NCBI RefSeq assembly: GCF_023534745.1
Contig: NZ_JAMHJQ010000011.1
Coordinates: forward strand, 186,001 to 250,000
Direction of reading: 5' to 3'
Length of the DNA: 64,000 nt
DNA from: Streptomyces sp. 35G-GA-8
GTDB lineage: Bacteria; Actinomycetota; Actinomycetes; Streptomycetales; Streptomycetaceae
Part shown: positions 24,254 to 33,611 of the stretch, in pieces
Numbering within the stretch: the stretch's first letter is position 1
Layout of the letters: every line of letters starts with the position of its first letter
The notes under the pieces: model-generated
Database searches by the model: none
Seen by the model: the letters and a program-made list of their open reading frames with translations, nothing else
Told to the model about the DNA's origin: nothing
Made by a program: the position numbers and the translations under genes

Positions 24254-24853
24254 ATGACCCCCAGCCCCAGTTCCAGCCCCTGCGCCGAGGTGCGGCCGCA
24301 GATGTCCGTCGAGGACTTCGAGGAGCTTGCTCGCAAGGCTCCCGAGACGGTGCTGCTCGAATTCATCAACGGAAAGCTAGAGGTCAAACCGTTGCCGGAC
24401 CAGCTTCACGGGGCCATTGCCATGTGGTTGCTGAGGCAGTGCATGCAGCAACGTCCCGAACTCGCGCTGTACCCGGAGCAAGGTCTTAAGGTCGAGACCT
24501 ACCGCAACGGCCGCGCCCGCGCGGACGGCGCCCTCGCACCACTCGACCACTTCGTGGGCCAGGTTGGTGAGTGGGCCGGCCCCGACGGCGTACTGATGAC
24601 AGTCGAAGTGACTTCGCACGACCACGACACGGACCGCCGCGACCGCATCGAGAAGCGCGACGGCTACGCGGCGGCGGACATCCCCGTCTATCTCCTCATC
24701 GACCGCGACGCGGAAGAACTGGTCCTTTACGCCGATCCGCGGAAGGGCAAATACCAGACGCGCACCACACACCCTTACGGCTCCACCGTCAAACTCCCCG
24801 ACCCCGTCGGCATCACCCTGGAAACCGAGAAGCTCAAGGACTACACCCCCTGA
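24254..24853 (+). CDS. Uma2 family endonuclease (DUF820)
   Basis: A 199-residue protein of the Uma2/DUF820 group, with a PD-(D/E)XK-like nuclease fold. Expected features: LLEFINGKLEVKPLP near residue 35, RADGALAPLDHF (the catalytic Asp), LMTVEVTSHDHDTDRRDRIEKRDGYAAADIPVYLLID with Glu in VEV and a downstream Lys/Asp pair. The function of these abundant Streptomyces proteins is unclear. I chose 24254, preceded by GGGGAGGAGG at ideal spacing; the ATG at 24191 overlaps the upstream stop and would add 21 residues. It converges on groEL2 with a shared terminator. Confidence 0.88.
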   Translation: MTPSPSSSPCAEVRPQMSVEDFEELARKAPETVLLEFINGKLEVKPLPDQLHGAIAMWLLRQCMQQRPELALYPEQGLKVETYRNGRARADGALAPLDHFVGQVGEWAGPDGVLMTVEVTSHDHDTDRRDRIEKRDGYAAADIPVYLLIDRDAEELVLYADPRKGKYQTRTTHPYGSTVKLPDPVGITLETEKLKDYTP

Positions 24854-24870
24854 CGAAGCCGCTGAAACGC

Positions 24871-24908
24871 CCGAGGGCGGTACCCCCGCGAAGGGGTACC
24901 GCCCTCGG
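24871..24908. terminator. bidirectional terminator, uma2 / groEL2
   Basis: A perfect 16-bp stem (24871-24886 with 24893-24908) and CGCGAA loop lies between two convergent genes, 18 bases after the Uma2 stop and 38 bases after the groEL2 stop. Confidence 0.85.
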
Positions 24909-24945
24909 TCACTTCAGACCATGGACCACGTCCGAGCCGTCAGGC

Positions 24946-26799
<1,854 letters not shown>

Positions 26800-26840
26800 C
26801 TCCTCCCGTGCGCAGCGCACCCGCCGACCCCTCCGGAACC

Positions 26841-26866
26841 ACGACCGGAACGCACGACCGGAACGC
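26841..26866. repeat. 13-bp tandem duplication
   Basis: Two exact tandem copies of ACGACCGGAACGC, followed by the first four bases of a third. It lies between the groEL2 operators and the cold-shock gene terminator. No role is apparent. Confidence 0.6.
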
Positions 26867-26871
26867 ACGAA

Positions 26872-26903
26872 GGGCCCGCATCCCCTGTTCGGGATGCGGA
26901 CCC
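26872..26903 (-). terminator. terminator of the cold-shock gene
   Basis: A nine-bp perfect core stem (CCGCATCCC with GGGATGCGG) and CTGTTC loop, extended by three more pairs after one mismatch, lies about 70 bases downstream of the cold-shock protein stop. Confidence 0.65.
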
Positions 26904-26973
26904 CTCGGCGTGAGTCACGAGTCGTGCGTCGTGAGTTCGTACGTCAGTGCGTCGGTGGCCGATCGCGCCGGGA

Positions 26974-27177
26974 TCAGACGGCGAGCTTGACCATGTCCGC
27001 CTGCGGACCCTTCTGGCCCTGCGAGATCTCGAACTCCACTCGCTGACCTTCTTCAAGGGTGCGGTAACCGTCCATCTGGATCGCGCTGTAGTGGACGAAA
27101 ACATCCGCACCACCGTCTACCGCGATGAAGCCGTAGCCCTTCTCCGCGTTGAACCACTTGACGGTGCCCTGAGCCAT
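26974..27177 (-). CDS. cold-shock family RNA-binding protein
   Basis: A 67-residue CspA-type protein: [18 protein letters not shown] with the RNP1 motif KGYGFI, and RNP2 VFVHYS, then the usual [20 protein letters not shown]. It is a single-stranded nucleic-acid chaperone; Streptomyces encodes several. The start at 27177 is preceded by GGGGAG. Note HYSAI in place of the more common HFSAI. It has its own promoter and a short structured leader; it is monocistronic. Confidence 0.96.
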   Translation of the reverse strand: MAQGTVKWFNAEKGYGFIAVDGGADVFVHYSAIQMDGYRTLEEGQRVEFEISQGQKGPQADMVKLAV

Positions 27178-27196
27178 GCCTAACTCCCCTATTACT

Positions 27197-27274
27197 GGCC
27201 CTTGCACGGGGCCACACTTCGCGCCGGAACGCGTCGACCGCGGCTGAATGTATCTGCCCAACTGCCCTCTGCAA
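27197..27274 (-). promoter_or_regulatory. cold-shock gene promoter and leader
   Basis: On the - strand a -35 TTGCAG (27269-27274) and -10 TACATT (27247-27252) are 16 bases apart. The predicted leader of about 60 nt contains a small hairpin (GGCCC paired with GGGCC, 27197-27213) just before the Shine-Dalgarno region. The rest of the 27178-27479 gap shows no gene. Confidence 0.45.
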
Positions 27275-27479
27275 CAGGTCAATCGGACGAGAATTCTGGG
27301 CATGGCTGAACACGCATAGCGTTGAATTCCCTGCGTTCCAGGGCAAGTCGGGCCGGGCAAAGCGCACCTACGGCGCATACGGCACTCCGACTTCGACCCC
27401 ATGTTGTCGCGTTCTCGCATGCGTTCGGCAGGGGCGACAGCGGGGCGTTCCCATACTGTACCGCGCTCAACCATGTAGA

Positions 27480-27514
27480 ACGGCCCCCTCCGCTTCTCTC
27501 ACGGAGGGGGCCGT
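27480..27514 (-). terminator. terminator after metO
   Basis: A perfect 13-bp stem (ACGGCCCCCTCCG with CGGAGGGGGCCGT) with a nine-base loop lies about 40 bases downstream of the metO stop. Confidence 0.8.
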
Positions 27515-27552
27515 ACCAGTCACGGAGCGGAGGAGAATCCGGGGTCCGGGGT

Positions 27553-27828
27553 TCAGCCTCCGGCGACGGCGGGGATGATCGAGACGCCGGCGCCCGCCGG
27601 GGTGGCGGTCTCCAGGCCCTGCTCGAAGCGGACGTCGTCGTCGTTCACGTACACGTTCACGAAGCGACGCAGCTTGCCCTGGTCGTCCAGGACGCGGGCG
27701 GCGATGCCCGGGTGGTTCGCCTCCAGGGACTGGATGACCTCGGAGAGGGTCGCCCCCTCGGCGGCGACCTCGGCCTTGCCGCCGGTGTAGGTACGGAGAA
27801 TGGTGGGGATGCGGACGTTGACGCTCAT
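27553..27828 (-). CDS. metO: ThiS/MoaD-type sulfur carrier, MetO
   Basis: A 91-residue ubiquitin-fold sulfur carrier ending in the essential Gly-Gly (PAVAGG), which is adenylated and thiocarboxylated. Features: VNVRIPTILRTYTGG at the start, the RFVNVYVNDDDVRF strand pair, and the tail VSIIPAVAGG. It is located 66 bases downstream of the threonine-synthase-like gene in the same transcript. In Streptomyces this pair has been reported as MetM-MetO, in which MetO thiocarboxylate donates sulfur to O-phosphohomoserine to make homocysteine. The SAM-I riboswitch before the operon supports a role in methionine rather than cysteine or molybdopterin synthesis. Confidence 0.85.
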   Translation of the reverse strand: MSVNVRIPTILRTYTGGKAEVAAEGATLSEVIQSLEANHPGIAARVLDDQGKLRRFVNVYVNDDDVRFEQGLETATPAGAGVSIIPAVAGG

Positions 27829-27894
27829 GGTGGTGTTCTGCCTTCCGTCTTCCGAAACGTCGGAAACGTCGTGGTGGTCGTCAGTCGCCGGTCG

Positions 27895-29202
27895 TCAGCT
27901 GCCGGCCAGGCCGGCGTCGCGGAACGCGTCCAGGCTCGGGCGGATGGTCGCCGTCGGGCCGGTCGTCGGGGCGACGGCGTCGAGCGTCTTGAGACCGTCT
28001 CCGGTGTTCAGGACGACGGTGGTCAGCGCCGGGTCGAGGAGCCCGGCCTCGATCAGCTTCTTCGTCACGCCGACGGTCACACCCCCGGCCGTCTCCGCGA
28101 AGATGCCCTCGGTGCGCGCCAGCAGCTTGATCGCGTCGACGATCTGCTCGTCGTCGACGTCCTCCACCGCGCCGCCGGTGCGGCGGGCGATGTCCAGGAC
28201 GTAGGGGCCGTCGGCCGGGTTGCCGATCGCCAGGGACTTGGCGATGGTGTCCGGCTTCTGGGGCCGTACGACGTCGAGCCCGGCCTTGAAGGCGGTGGAC
28301 ACCGGCGAGCAGCCCTCGGCCTGGGCGCCGAAGATCTTGTACGGCTTGTCCTCGACCAGGCCCAGCTTGATCAGCTCCTGGAGACCCTTGTCGATCTTCG
28401 TGAGCTGCGAGCCCGAGGCGATCGGGATGACGATCTGGTCGGGCAGCCGCCAGCCGAGCTGCTCGCAGATCTCGTACGCCAGCGTCTTGGAGCCCTCGCC
28501 GTAGTAGGGGCGCAGGTTGACGTTGACGAAGCCCCAGCCCTCGCCCAGCGGGTCGCCGATCAGCTCGGAACAGAACCGGTTGACGTCGTCGTAGTTGCCC
28601 TCGATACCGACGAGTTCACCGCCGTACACCGCCGCCATGACGACCTTGCCCTGCTCCAGGTCGTGCGGGATGAAGACGCAGGAGCGGAAGCCGGCGCGGG
28701 CGGCGGCGGCGCCGACGGCGCCGGCCAGATTGCCCGTGGAGGAGCAGGAGAGCGTGGTGAATCCGAAGGCGCGGGCGGCTTCGACGGCGATGGCGACGAC
28801 GCGGTCCTTGAAGGAGTGCGTCGGGTTGCCGGAGTCGTCCTTGATGTGCAGGGAGCCGGTGATGCCCAGTTCACGGGCGAGGTTGTCGGCCTTGACGAGC
28901 TTGGTGAAGCCGGGGTTGATATTGGGCTTCGTGGCCACATCGGCGGGAACGGGCAGCAGCGGCGCGTAGCGCCAGATGTTGTCCGGGCCCTCGGCGATAC
29001 GCTTCTTCAGCTCTTCGGGGGTGCCGCTCGGCAGGTCGTACGCCACTTCGAGCGGCCCGAAACAGCTGGCACAGGCGAAGATGGGGCCGAGGTCGAAGCG
29101 CTCTCCGCATTCGCGGCACGAGAGTGCGGCGGCGGGTCCGAGATCCACCGAGCCGGCGTCGGGGACGGAGTCGGCGTTCTGTACGGCGGTCTGCACAGCC
29201 AT
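27895..29202 (-). CDS. metM: O-phosphohomoserine-dependent homocysteine synthase MetM (ThrC-like)
   Basis: A 435-residue PLP enzyme of the threonine synthase family. A Cys4 zinc motif (Cys29, Cys32, Cys44, Cys47: SCRECGERF...CASCFG) precedes the PLP lysine Lys132 in NPTHSFKDR, the SCSSTGNLAGAV phosphate loop and SGSQLTK region. It would normally be called threonine synthase. However, it is followed by a MoaD-type carrier and preceded by a SAM-I riboswitch. This context matches MetM, reported in Streptomyces to convert O-phosphohomoserine plus MetO thiocarboxylate to homocysteine. The start is placed at 29202 because an upstream in-frame codon (29250) lies inside the riboswitch. Threonine synthase activity cannot be excluded from sequence alone. 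Confidence 0.85.
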   Translation of the reverse strand: MAVQTAVQNADSVPDAGSVDLGPAAALSCRECGERFDLGPIFACASCFGPLEVAYDLPSGTPEELKKRIAEGPDNIWRYAPLLPVPADVATKPNINPGFTKLVKADNLARELGITGSLHIKDDSGNPTHSFKDRVVAIAVEAARAFGFTTLSCSSTGNLAGAVGAAAARAGFRSCVFIPHDLEQGKVVMAAVYGGELVGIEGNYDDVNRFCSELIGDPLGEGWGFVNVNLRPYYGEGSKTLAYEICEQLGWRLPDQIVIPIASGSQLTKIDKGLQELIKLGLVEDKPYKIFGAQAEGCSPVSTAFKAGLDVVRPQKPDTIAKSLAIGNPADGPYVLDIARRTGGAVEDVDDEQIVDAIKLLARTEGIFAETAGGVTVGVTKKLIEAGLLDPALTTVVLNTGDGLKTLDAVAPTTGPTATIRPSLDAFRDAGLAGS

Positions 29203-29221
29203 GGAGGCGAGGCCCTTTCTC

Positions 29222-29348
29222 CTCATCTTCCTCGCGACGTACTTCGCCACGAGACGGAATTGGCACCTTCCCCACCGTGACCTCGAATGGTCGGCGGGAG
29301 GGTTGCCGGGACTTCAACGGGCCGTTCCCTCAGTCCCTCTGGATGAGC
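29222..29348 (-). promoter_or_regulatory. SAM-I (S-box) riboswitch controlling metM-metO
   Basis: Read on the - strand: P1 5' arm GCTCATC, then CAGAGGGACTGAGGGAA, the conserved GGCCCGTTGAAGTCCCGGCA followed by ACC, the internal GGAAGGTGCCAATTCC element, a last hairpin (CTCGTGGCGAAGTACG region), and the P1 3' arm GATGAG. This is the hallmark order of the SAM-I aptamer. The P1 3' arm runs into GGAGAAAGG close to the metM ATG, so SAM binding probably affects translation initiation, or termination nearby. It fits repression of methionine synthesis when SAM is abundant. No gene lies between it and the divergent gpgS. Confidence 0.88.
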
Positions 29349-29527
29349 GCTATGGCGCCGGACCCCGGGTCCGACGCGTTTATTGACGTAATGACCCCCG
29401 GCATGCGGTGGTCATTCGTGTTGTTCAAGACTGTAACCGACGGAGCGGACGGTTGAGATAGTCGTCCGCACCGCGAGATGGATCACGTTCATGGCACACG
29501 TACGCACACGCTCAGGGAGTTCCGACC

Positions 29528-30511
29528 GTGCTGGAAGAGGTGGAGCACTGGCTGACCAGGCGTTCCTGGTCCGTGGCCGACCGCCCGCTCGACCGGCTGA
29601 CGGTGGCGAAGGCCGCGCGGGGTTCGACCGTGAGTGTGGTCCTTCCGGCGCTGAACGAGGAGGAGACGGTCGGCGAGATCGTCTCCGTGATCCGGCGCGA
29701 GCTGATGGAGCGGGTGCGGCTCGTCGATGAACTGGTGGTGGTCGATTCCGGTTCCACCGACCGTACGGCCGCGGTCGCCGCGGCGGCGGGCGCGCGCGTG
29801 GAGCACCGGGACGCGATACTGCCGCGGCTGCCCGCGCTGCCCGGCAAGGGCGAGGTGCTGTGGCGGTCGCTGCTGGTGACGAGCGGCGACATCGTGTGCT
29901 TCGTGGACGCCGATCTAAAGCGGTTTTCGGCCGATTTCGTGTCCGGGATCGTGGGGCCGCTGCTGACCGATCCGGACGTGCAGTTCGTGAAGGCGATGTA
30001 CGACCGTCCGCTGTACCCGGACCCGGCAGGACCGGGAGCGGGACAGGGACCGACACCGGACCTCGGCCAGGGCGGGCGCGTGACCGAACTGGTGGCCAGG
30101 CCGCTGCTCAATCTGCACTGGCCCCGGCTGGCCGGTTTCGTTCAGCCGCTGGGCGGTGAGTACGCGGCGCGGCGCTCGCTGCTTGAGCGGCTGCCGTTCC
30201 CCGTCGGGTACGGGGTGGAGCTGGGGCTGCTCGTGGACGCCCTGCACACGGCGGGTCTCGACGCGCTGGGACAGGTCGATGTCGGGGTACGGATCCACCG
30301 CCACCAGGACGAGCGGGCGCTGGGGCGGATGGCCGCGGCGATCTACCGCACGGCGCAGCTGCGGCTGTCCCGGGCGCATTTGGTACGGCCGGAGCTGACG
30401 CAGTTCGAGCGCGGCGAGAGCGGTTTCGTACCGCGCACGCACGCGGTGGACACGGAGGAACGGCCGCCGGTGCGGGAGATCGCGGAGTACCCGGCCGGAC
30501 GCGCGGCGTAA
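29528..30511 (+). CDS. gpgS: glucosyl-3-phosphoglycerate synthase
   Basis: A 327-residue GT-A glycosyltransferase (GT81) that transfers glucose from an NDP-glucose to 3-phosphoglycerate, the first step of glucosylglycerate and, in relatives, methylglucose lipopolysaccharide synthesis. Features: VSVVLPALNEEETVGEIV at 35-52, LVVVDSGSTDRTA, the metal-binding DADLKRF (DXD-like), LARPLLNLHWPRLAGFVQPLGGEYAARR, and GYGVELGLLVD. Length matches GpgS. GTG start at 29528. A phosphatase (GpgP) gene is not adjacent. It is divergent from metM and precedes otsA, so two compatible-solute enzymes are neighbours. Confidence 0.92.
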   Translation: MLEEVEHWLTRRSWSVADRPLDRLTVAKAARGSTVSVVLPALNEEETVGEIVSVIRRELMERVRLVDELVVVDSGSTDRTAAVAAAAGARVEHRDAILPRLPALPGKGEVLWRSLLVTSGDIVCFVDADLKRFSADFVSGIVGPLLTDPDVQFVKAMYDRPLYPDPAGPGAGQGPTPDLGQGGRVTELVARPLLNLHWPRLAGFVQPLGGEYAARRSLLERLPFPVGYGVELGLLVDALHTAGLDALGQVDVGVRIHRHQDERALGRMAAAIYRTAQLRLSRAHLVRPELTQFERGESGFVPRTHAVDTEERPPVREIAEYPAGRAA

Positions 30512-30549
30512 CGGAATGCGATCATGCGAATTATCTAGATTGCCCGGTT

Positions 30550-30714
30550 ATGGCGATGAATCCTGCGGTGACCTGGGCTCTGAGCGCTGTGCACGCGCAG
30601 CTGGCCCAGGCCGGGAGCACGGCCGAGCGGCTGTGGCTGCTCGGCGGGGTGGTGCTGGCGCTGAGCGGCGCCGGGGTGGTCGCGCTGGCCGCCCTGCGCG
30701 GCCGGCGGGACTGA
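30550..30714 (+). CDS. small single-pass membrane protein
   Basis: A 54-residue protein starting MAMNPAVTWALSAVHAQLAQ, with one hydrophobic segment (LWLLGGVVLALSGAGVVALAAL) and a basic end RGRRD, so probably C-terminus inside. There is no Shine-Dalgarno sequence; a TAGATT box (30536-30541) lies eight bases upstream of the ATG, consistent with leaderless expression. It sits between gpgS and otsA. I do not recognise a family; codon bias supports it. Confidence 0.6.
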   Translation: MAMNPAVTWALSAVHAQLAQAGSTAERLWLLGGVVLALSGAGVVALAALRGRRD

Positions 30715-30795
30715 CCGGCCGTGCCCGGCCAAGGGCGGGCGACACAGCCGCGTCCGTACGTTTGAGCGTTTCCGTGACGGGCTAGGTTTCGGCAC

Positions 30796-32235
30796 ATGGT
30801 TACCGAGCCGCCCTCCCGGGCCCAGGTCCTCGTCGCGTCCAACCGCGGCCCCGTCTCGTACACCCCGCGGGACGACGGCTCGCTGGAGGCCAGGCGCGGC
30901 GGCGGCGGGCTGGTGTCCGGTCTGTCGGCCATCGGGCAGGACGGGGACGCGGTGTGGGTGTGCGCGGCGCTCGGGGAGGGCGACCGCGAGGCGGTACGGC
31001 GTACGGGCGGCCGGCTCGACCCCGCCGACACGGGCGGCCAGCGGGTGCGGATGCTGGGCATCGCGCCCGAGGTGTACGCGGACGCGTACAACGGCGTCGC
31101 CAACTCCACGCTCTGGTTCGTCCACCATCTGCTCTACCAGACCCCGCTGGAGCCGTCCTTCGGCCCGGAGTTCCGCGCGCGGTGGGCGTCGTACGAGACG
31201 TACAACCGCGCCTTCGCGGAGGCCCTGGCCGACGAGGCGGCGGACGGCGCGGCCGTGCTGGTGCAGGACTACCACCTGGCGCTGGTGCCGGGGATACTGC
31301 GCGCCCTGCGCCCCGACCTGAGGATCGGGCACTTCTCGCACACGCCCTGGGCCCCGGTCGACTACTTCCGGCTGCTGCCCGACGACATCGCGCGCCAGTT
31401 GCTGCGCGGCATTCTCGGCGCGGACCGCGCGGCGTTTCTGACGCACCGGTGGGCCGACGCGTTCAGGGCGTGCTGTACGGAGCTGCTGGGCGCGACGGGT
31501 GGCACGGGAAAGACCCGGATCGGCGTGCACGGGCTGGGCGTGGACGGCGACTTCCTGCGCGAGCGCGCGCACCGCCCGGACGTGGACGAGCGGATCGGGA
31601 CCCTGCGCGGGCAGATCGGCCGTACGGGCACGGGCGAGGAGCGGAAGACCATCGTCCGGGTGGACCGTACGGAACTGTCGAAGAACATCGTGCGCGGCCT
31701 GCTCGCCTTCCGGCTGCTGCTGACCGATCGCCCGGAATGGCGCGAACGCGTCGTCCATCTCGCCTTCGCCTATCCGTCGCGGCAGGACCTGGCGGTCTAC
31801 CGCGACTACACCGCCGAGGTCCGGCGGGTGGCCGACGAGATCAACGCCGAGTTCGGCACGGACGGCTGGACGCCGGTGGTCCTCCATGTCGAGGACGACT
31901 TCGCCCGCTCGCTGGCCGCCTACCGGCTGGCGGATGTGGCGCTGGTCAACCCGATCCGCGACGGCATGAACCTGGTCGCGAAGGAGATCCCGCTCATCTC
32001 GGAGCGCGGCGGCGCGCTGGTGCTGTCGCGGGAGGCGGGGGCGTACGAGGAGCTGGGCGAGGACGCGCTGGTGGTGAACCCGTACGACATCGGCGCCACG
32101 GCGGCGGCGCTCCACGAGGCGCTGACCATGCCGGCCGACGAGCGCGCGGAACGTGCCAAGCGGCTGGCCGCGGCGGCGACGGCGCTGCCGCCGCAGCAGT
32201 GGTTCCTGGACCAGCTGACGGCGCTGCGGGCCTGA
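30796..32235 (+). CDS. otsA: trehalose-6-phosphate synthase
   Basis: A 479-residue GT20 retaining glycosyltransferase making trehalose-6-phosphate from NDP-glucose and glucose-6-phosphate. Features: LVASNRGPVSYT at the start, RRGGGGLVSGLS, the acceptor-site VQDYHLALVPG and IGHFSHTPWAPVDYF, VDRTELSKNIVRGLLAF (donor site RTELSKN), and NPIRDGMNLVAKEI and LVLSREAGAYEEL at the C-terminal side. A TAGGTT box seven bases upstream of the ATG (30783-30788) indicates leaderless transcription. It converges on otsB, encoding the matching phosphatase. Confidence 0.95.
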   Translation: MVTEPPSRAQVLVASNRGPVSYTPRDDGSLEARRGGGGLVSGLSAIGQDGDAVWVCAALGEGDREAVRRTGGRLDPADTGGQRVRMLGIAPEVYADAYNGVANSTLWFVHHLLYQTPLEPSFGPEFRARWASYETYNRAFAEALADEAADGAAVLVQDYHLALVPGILRALRPDLRIGHFSHTPWAPVDYFRLLPDDIARQLLRGILGADRAAFLTHRWADAFRACCTELLGATGGTGKTRIGVHGLGVDGDFLRERAHRPDVDERIGTLRGQIGRTGTGEERKTIVRVDRTELSKNIVRGLLAFRLLLTDRPEWRERVVHLAFAYPSRQDLAVYRDYTAEVRRVADEINAEFGTDGWTPVVLHVEDDFARSLAAYRLADVALVNPIRDGMNLVAKEIPLISERGGALVLSREAGAYEELGEDALVVNPYDIGATAAALHEALTMPADERAERAKRLAAAATALPPQQWFLDQLTALRA

Positions 32236-32274
32236 CGACTCCTGGCGCGACGGGGGGGGCGTCGGTCCGCCCGG

Positions 32275-32371
32275 GTGCCAGGTGTTCAGCCGTCAGGTGC
32301 CAGGTGTTCAGTCGTCAGGTGTCAGACATCTGCCGTCAGACATCAGCCGTCAGGTGTTCAGGTGTCAGGTG
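32275..32371. repeat. 22-bp tandem repeats between otsA and otsB
   Basis: Two nearly exact 22-bp copies (32275-32296 and 32297-32318, GTGCCAGGTGTTCAG plus CGTCAG) are followed by about 55 bases of degenerate copies built from GTCAG, GTCAGAC and GGTGTCAG. The array occupies the whole convergent gap between otsA and otsB. No classical terminator is seen here. Confidence 0.75.
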
Positions 32372-33214
32372 TCAGGCCATCGCCTTCGCCAGCGCCGCCA
32401 GGAAGTCCGCCAGCGCCGCCGGTCCCGGCAGCCGCAGGTCGGCGCGCTCGGCCAGTTCGGGCACTTCGCCGCCGCTGCAGATCAGCAGCCCCGGGTGGCC
32501 GTCCGAGCGAAGCTTCTCGACCGCCGCGTAGGCCGGGAGGTCGCCCAGGTCGTCGCCCGCGTACAGGACCGTCTCGGCGCCGACCTCGCGTACGTACTCC
32601 AGCAGTGCCACGCCCTTGTCCACGCCGGGCGGGCGCAGCTCCAGGACCATGCGGCCCGGTTCGACGATCAGTCCGTGGCGGGCCGCCAGCTCGGTCAGCG
32701 GGTCGCGCAGCGCGTCGAACGCGGCCTGCGGGTCGGAGGCGCGGCGGGTGTGGACCGCGACGGCCTGGCCCTTCTCCTCGATCCAGGTGCCGCGCCAGGC
32801 GCCGAACCGGTCGAGGACGCCGGGGAGTTCGGCGCGGACCGCCGCGACGCCCTCGTGCGGGGCCGGGGCGCTGACGGTGCCGGAGACCGCGTCCCAGCGC
32901 TCGGCGCCGTAGTGGCCGAGGACCACGAGATGCTCCAGCCCCGGCACTCCGGCGAAGCCGCCGTACCGCACGGCGACCCCGGCGGGGCGGCCGGTGACGA
33001 CCGCGACCGACGCGACGTGCGGCGCGAGCGCGGCCAGTGCGGGGACGGCACGCGGATGCGCGCGGGCCTGTTCGGGGTCGGGGACGATCTCGGCGAGGGT
33101 GCCGTCGAAGTCGAGCGCGACGACGGCCTTGCCCGGCCGCGCGAGGAGCGCGGCCAGACCGTCGGCGCCGGCGGGGGTGGCCGGTTGCGGCAAGGGGTAC
33201 GGGTTGCTGCCCAT
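32372..33214 (-). CDS. otsB: trehalose-6-phosphate phosphatase
   Basis: A 280-residue HAD-superfamily phosphatase releasing trehalose from trehalose-6-phosphate. Motif I is VVALDFDGTLAEI (nucleophile Asp), motif II VAVVTGRPAG, and VDKGVALLEYVRE plus VLYAGDDLGDLPAYAAV supply motifs III and IV. Length fits OtsB. It converges with otsA rather than forming an operon, so the two need separate promoters. The stop lies inside the repeat array. Confidence 0.93.
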   Translation of the reverse strand: MGSNPYPLPQPATPAGADGLAALLARPGKAVVALDFDGTLAEIVPDPEQARAHPRAVPALAALAPHVASVAVVTGRPAGVAVRYGGFAGVPGLEHLVVLGHYGAERWDAVSGTVSAPAPHEGVAAVRAELPGVLDRFGAWRGTWIEEKGQAVAVHTRRASDPQAAFDALRDPLTELAARHGLIVEPGRMVLELRPPGVDKGVALLEYVREVGAETVLYAGDDLGDLPAYAAVEKLRSDGHPGLLICSGGEVPELAERADLRLPGPAALADFLAALAKAMA

Positions 33215-33318
33215 GCCACGACCCTATCGGCGCCCGCCACGGCACGGAGTCTGTCCGGCCAATAGAGACTCCTCTCCCGCCTCTCCCGCGAGGACGAGGA
33301 CACCGATGAGGCCAGGCC

Positions 33319-33600
33319 CTAACGGCGGCGGCGTCTCTCGTCCCTGATCCGCCGCAGCCTGTTCACCGTCACCGGGTCGTGCTCCAGCGCCAGCGGATCG
33401 TCCAGCAGCGCGCCCAGCAGCTGGTAGTAGCGGGTCGGCGACAGGCCGAGCCCTTCCCTTATCGCCCGCTCCTTGGCGCCGGGGCCCGGCCAGCCGCGCC
33501 GCTCCATGGCGAGTACGGCGCGGTCCCGCTCGGACAGCCCGGCGGGCCCACGTACATCCTCGGGGTCGGCGGCGGGGTCAGCCGGGTCAGACGCGGTCAT
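33319..33600 (-). CDS. DUF3263 protein
   Basis: A 93-residue member of DUF3263, an actinobacterial family with a small helix-turn-helix look (LSERDRAVLAMERRGWPGPGAKERAIREGLGLSPTRYYQLLGALLDDPLALEHDPVTVNRLRRIRDERRRR). The fold suggests DNA binding or a sigma-like region, but no function is established. The N-terminal 20 residues are Asp/Pro/Ala repeats. The ATG at 33600 is 11 bases after the stop of the sugar-binding lipoprotein, so the two are probably co-transcribed. Confidence 0.85.
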   Translation of the reverse strand: MTASDPADPAADPEDVRGPAGLSERDRAVLAMERRGWPGPGAKERAIREGLGLSPTRYYQLLGALLDDPLALEHDPVTVNRLRRIRDERRRRR

Positions 33601-33611
33601 ATGACCACACG

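Noticed and set aside
29203-29250. Start of the ThrC/MetM frame at 29250
   Set aside because: These 16 codons lie within the SAM-I aptamer and are not conserved in the family; the ATG at 29202 is a better start.
27322-29280. Long + strand open frame opposite metM-metO
   Set aside because: Antisense shadow; it crosses the SAM-I riboswitch and two real genes and has repetitive Val/Gly/Asp composition.
32275-32371. Repeat array between otsA and otsB as a CRISPR
   Set aside because: Copies are contiguous without spacers, and no cas genes are present.
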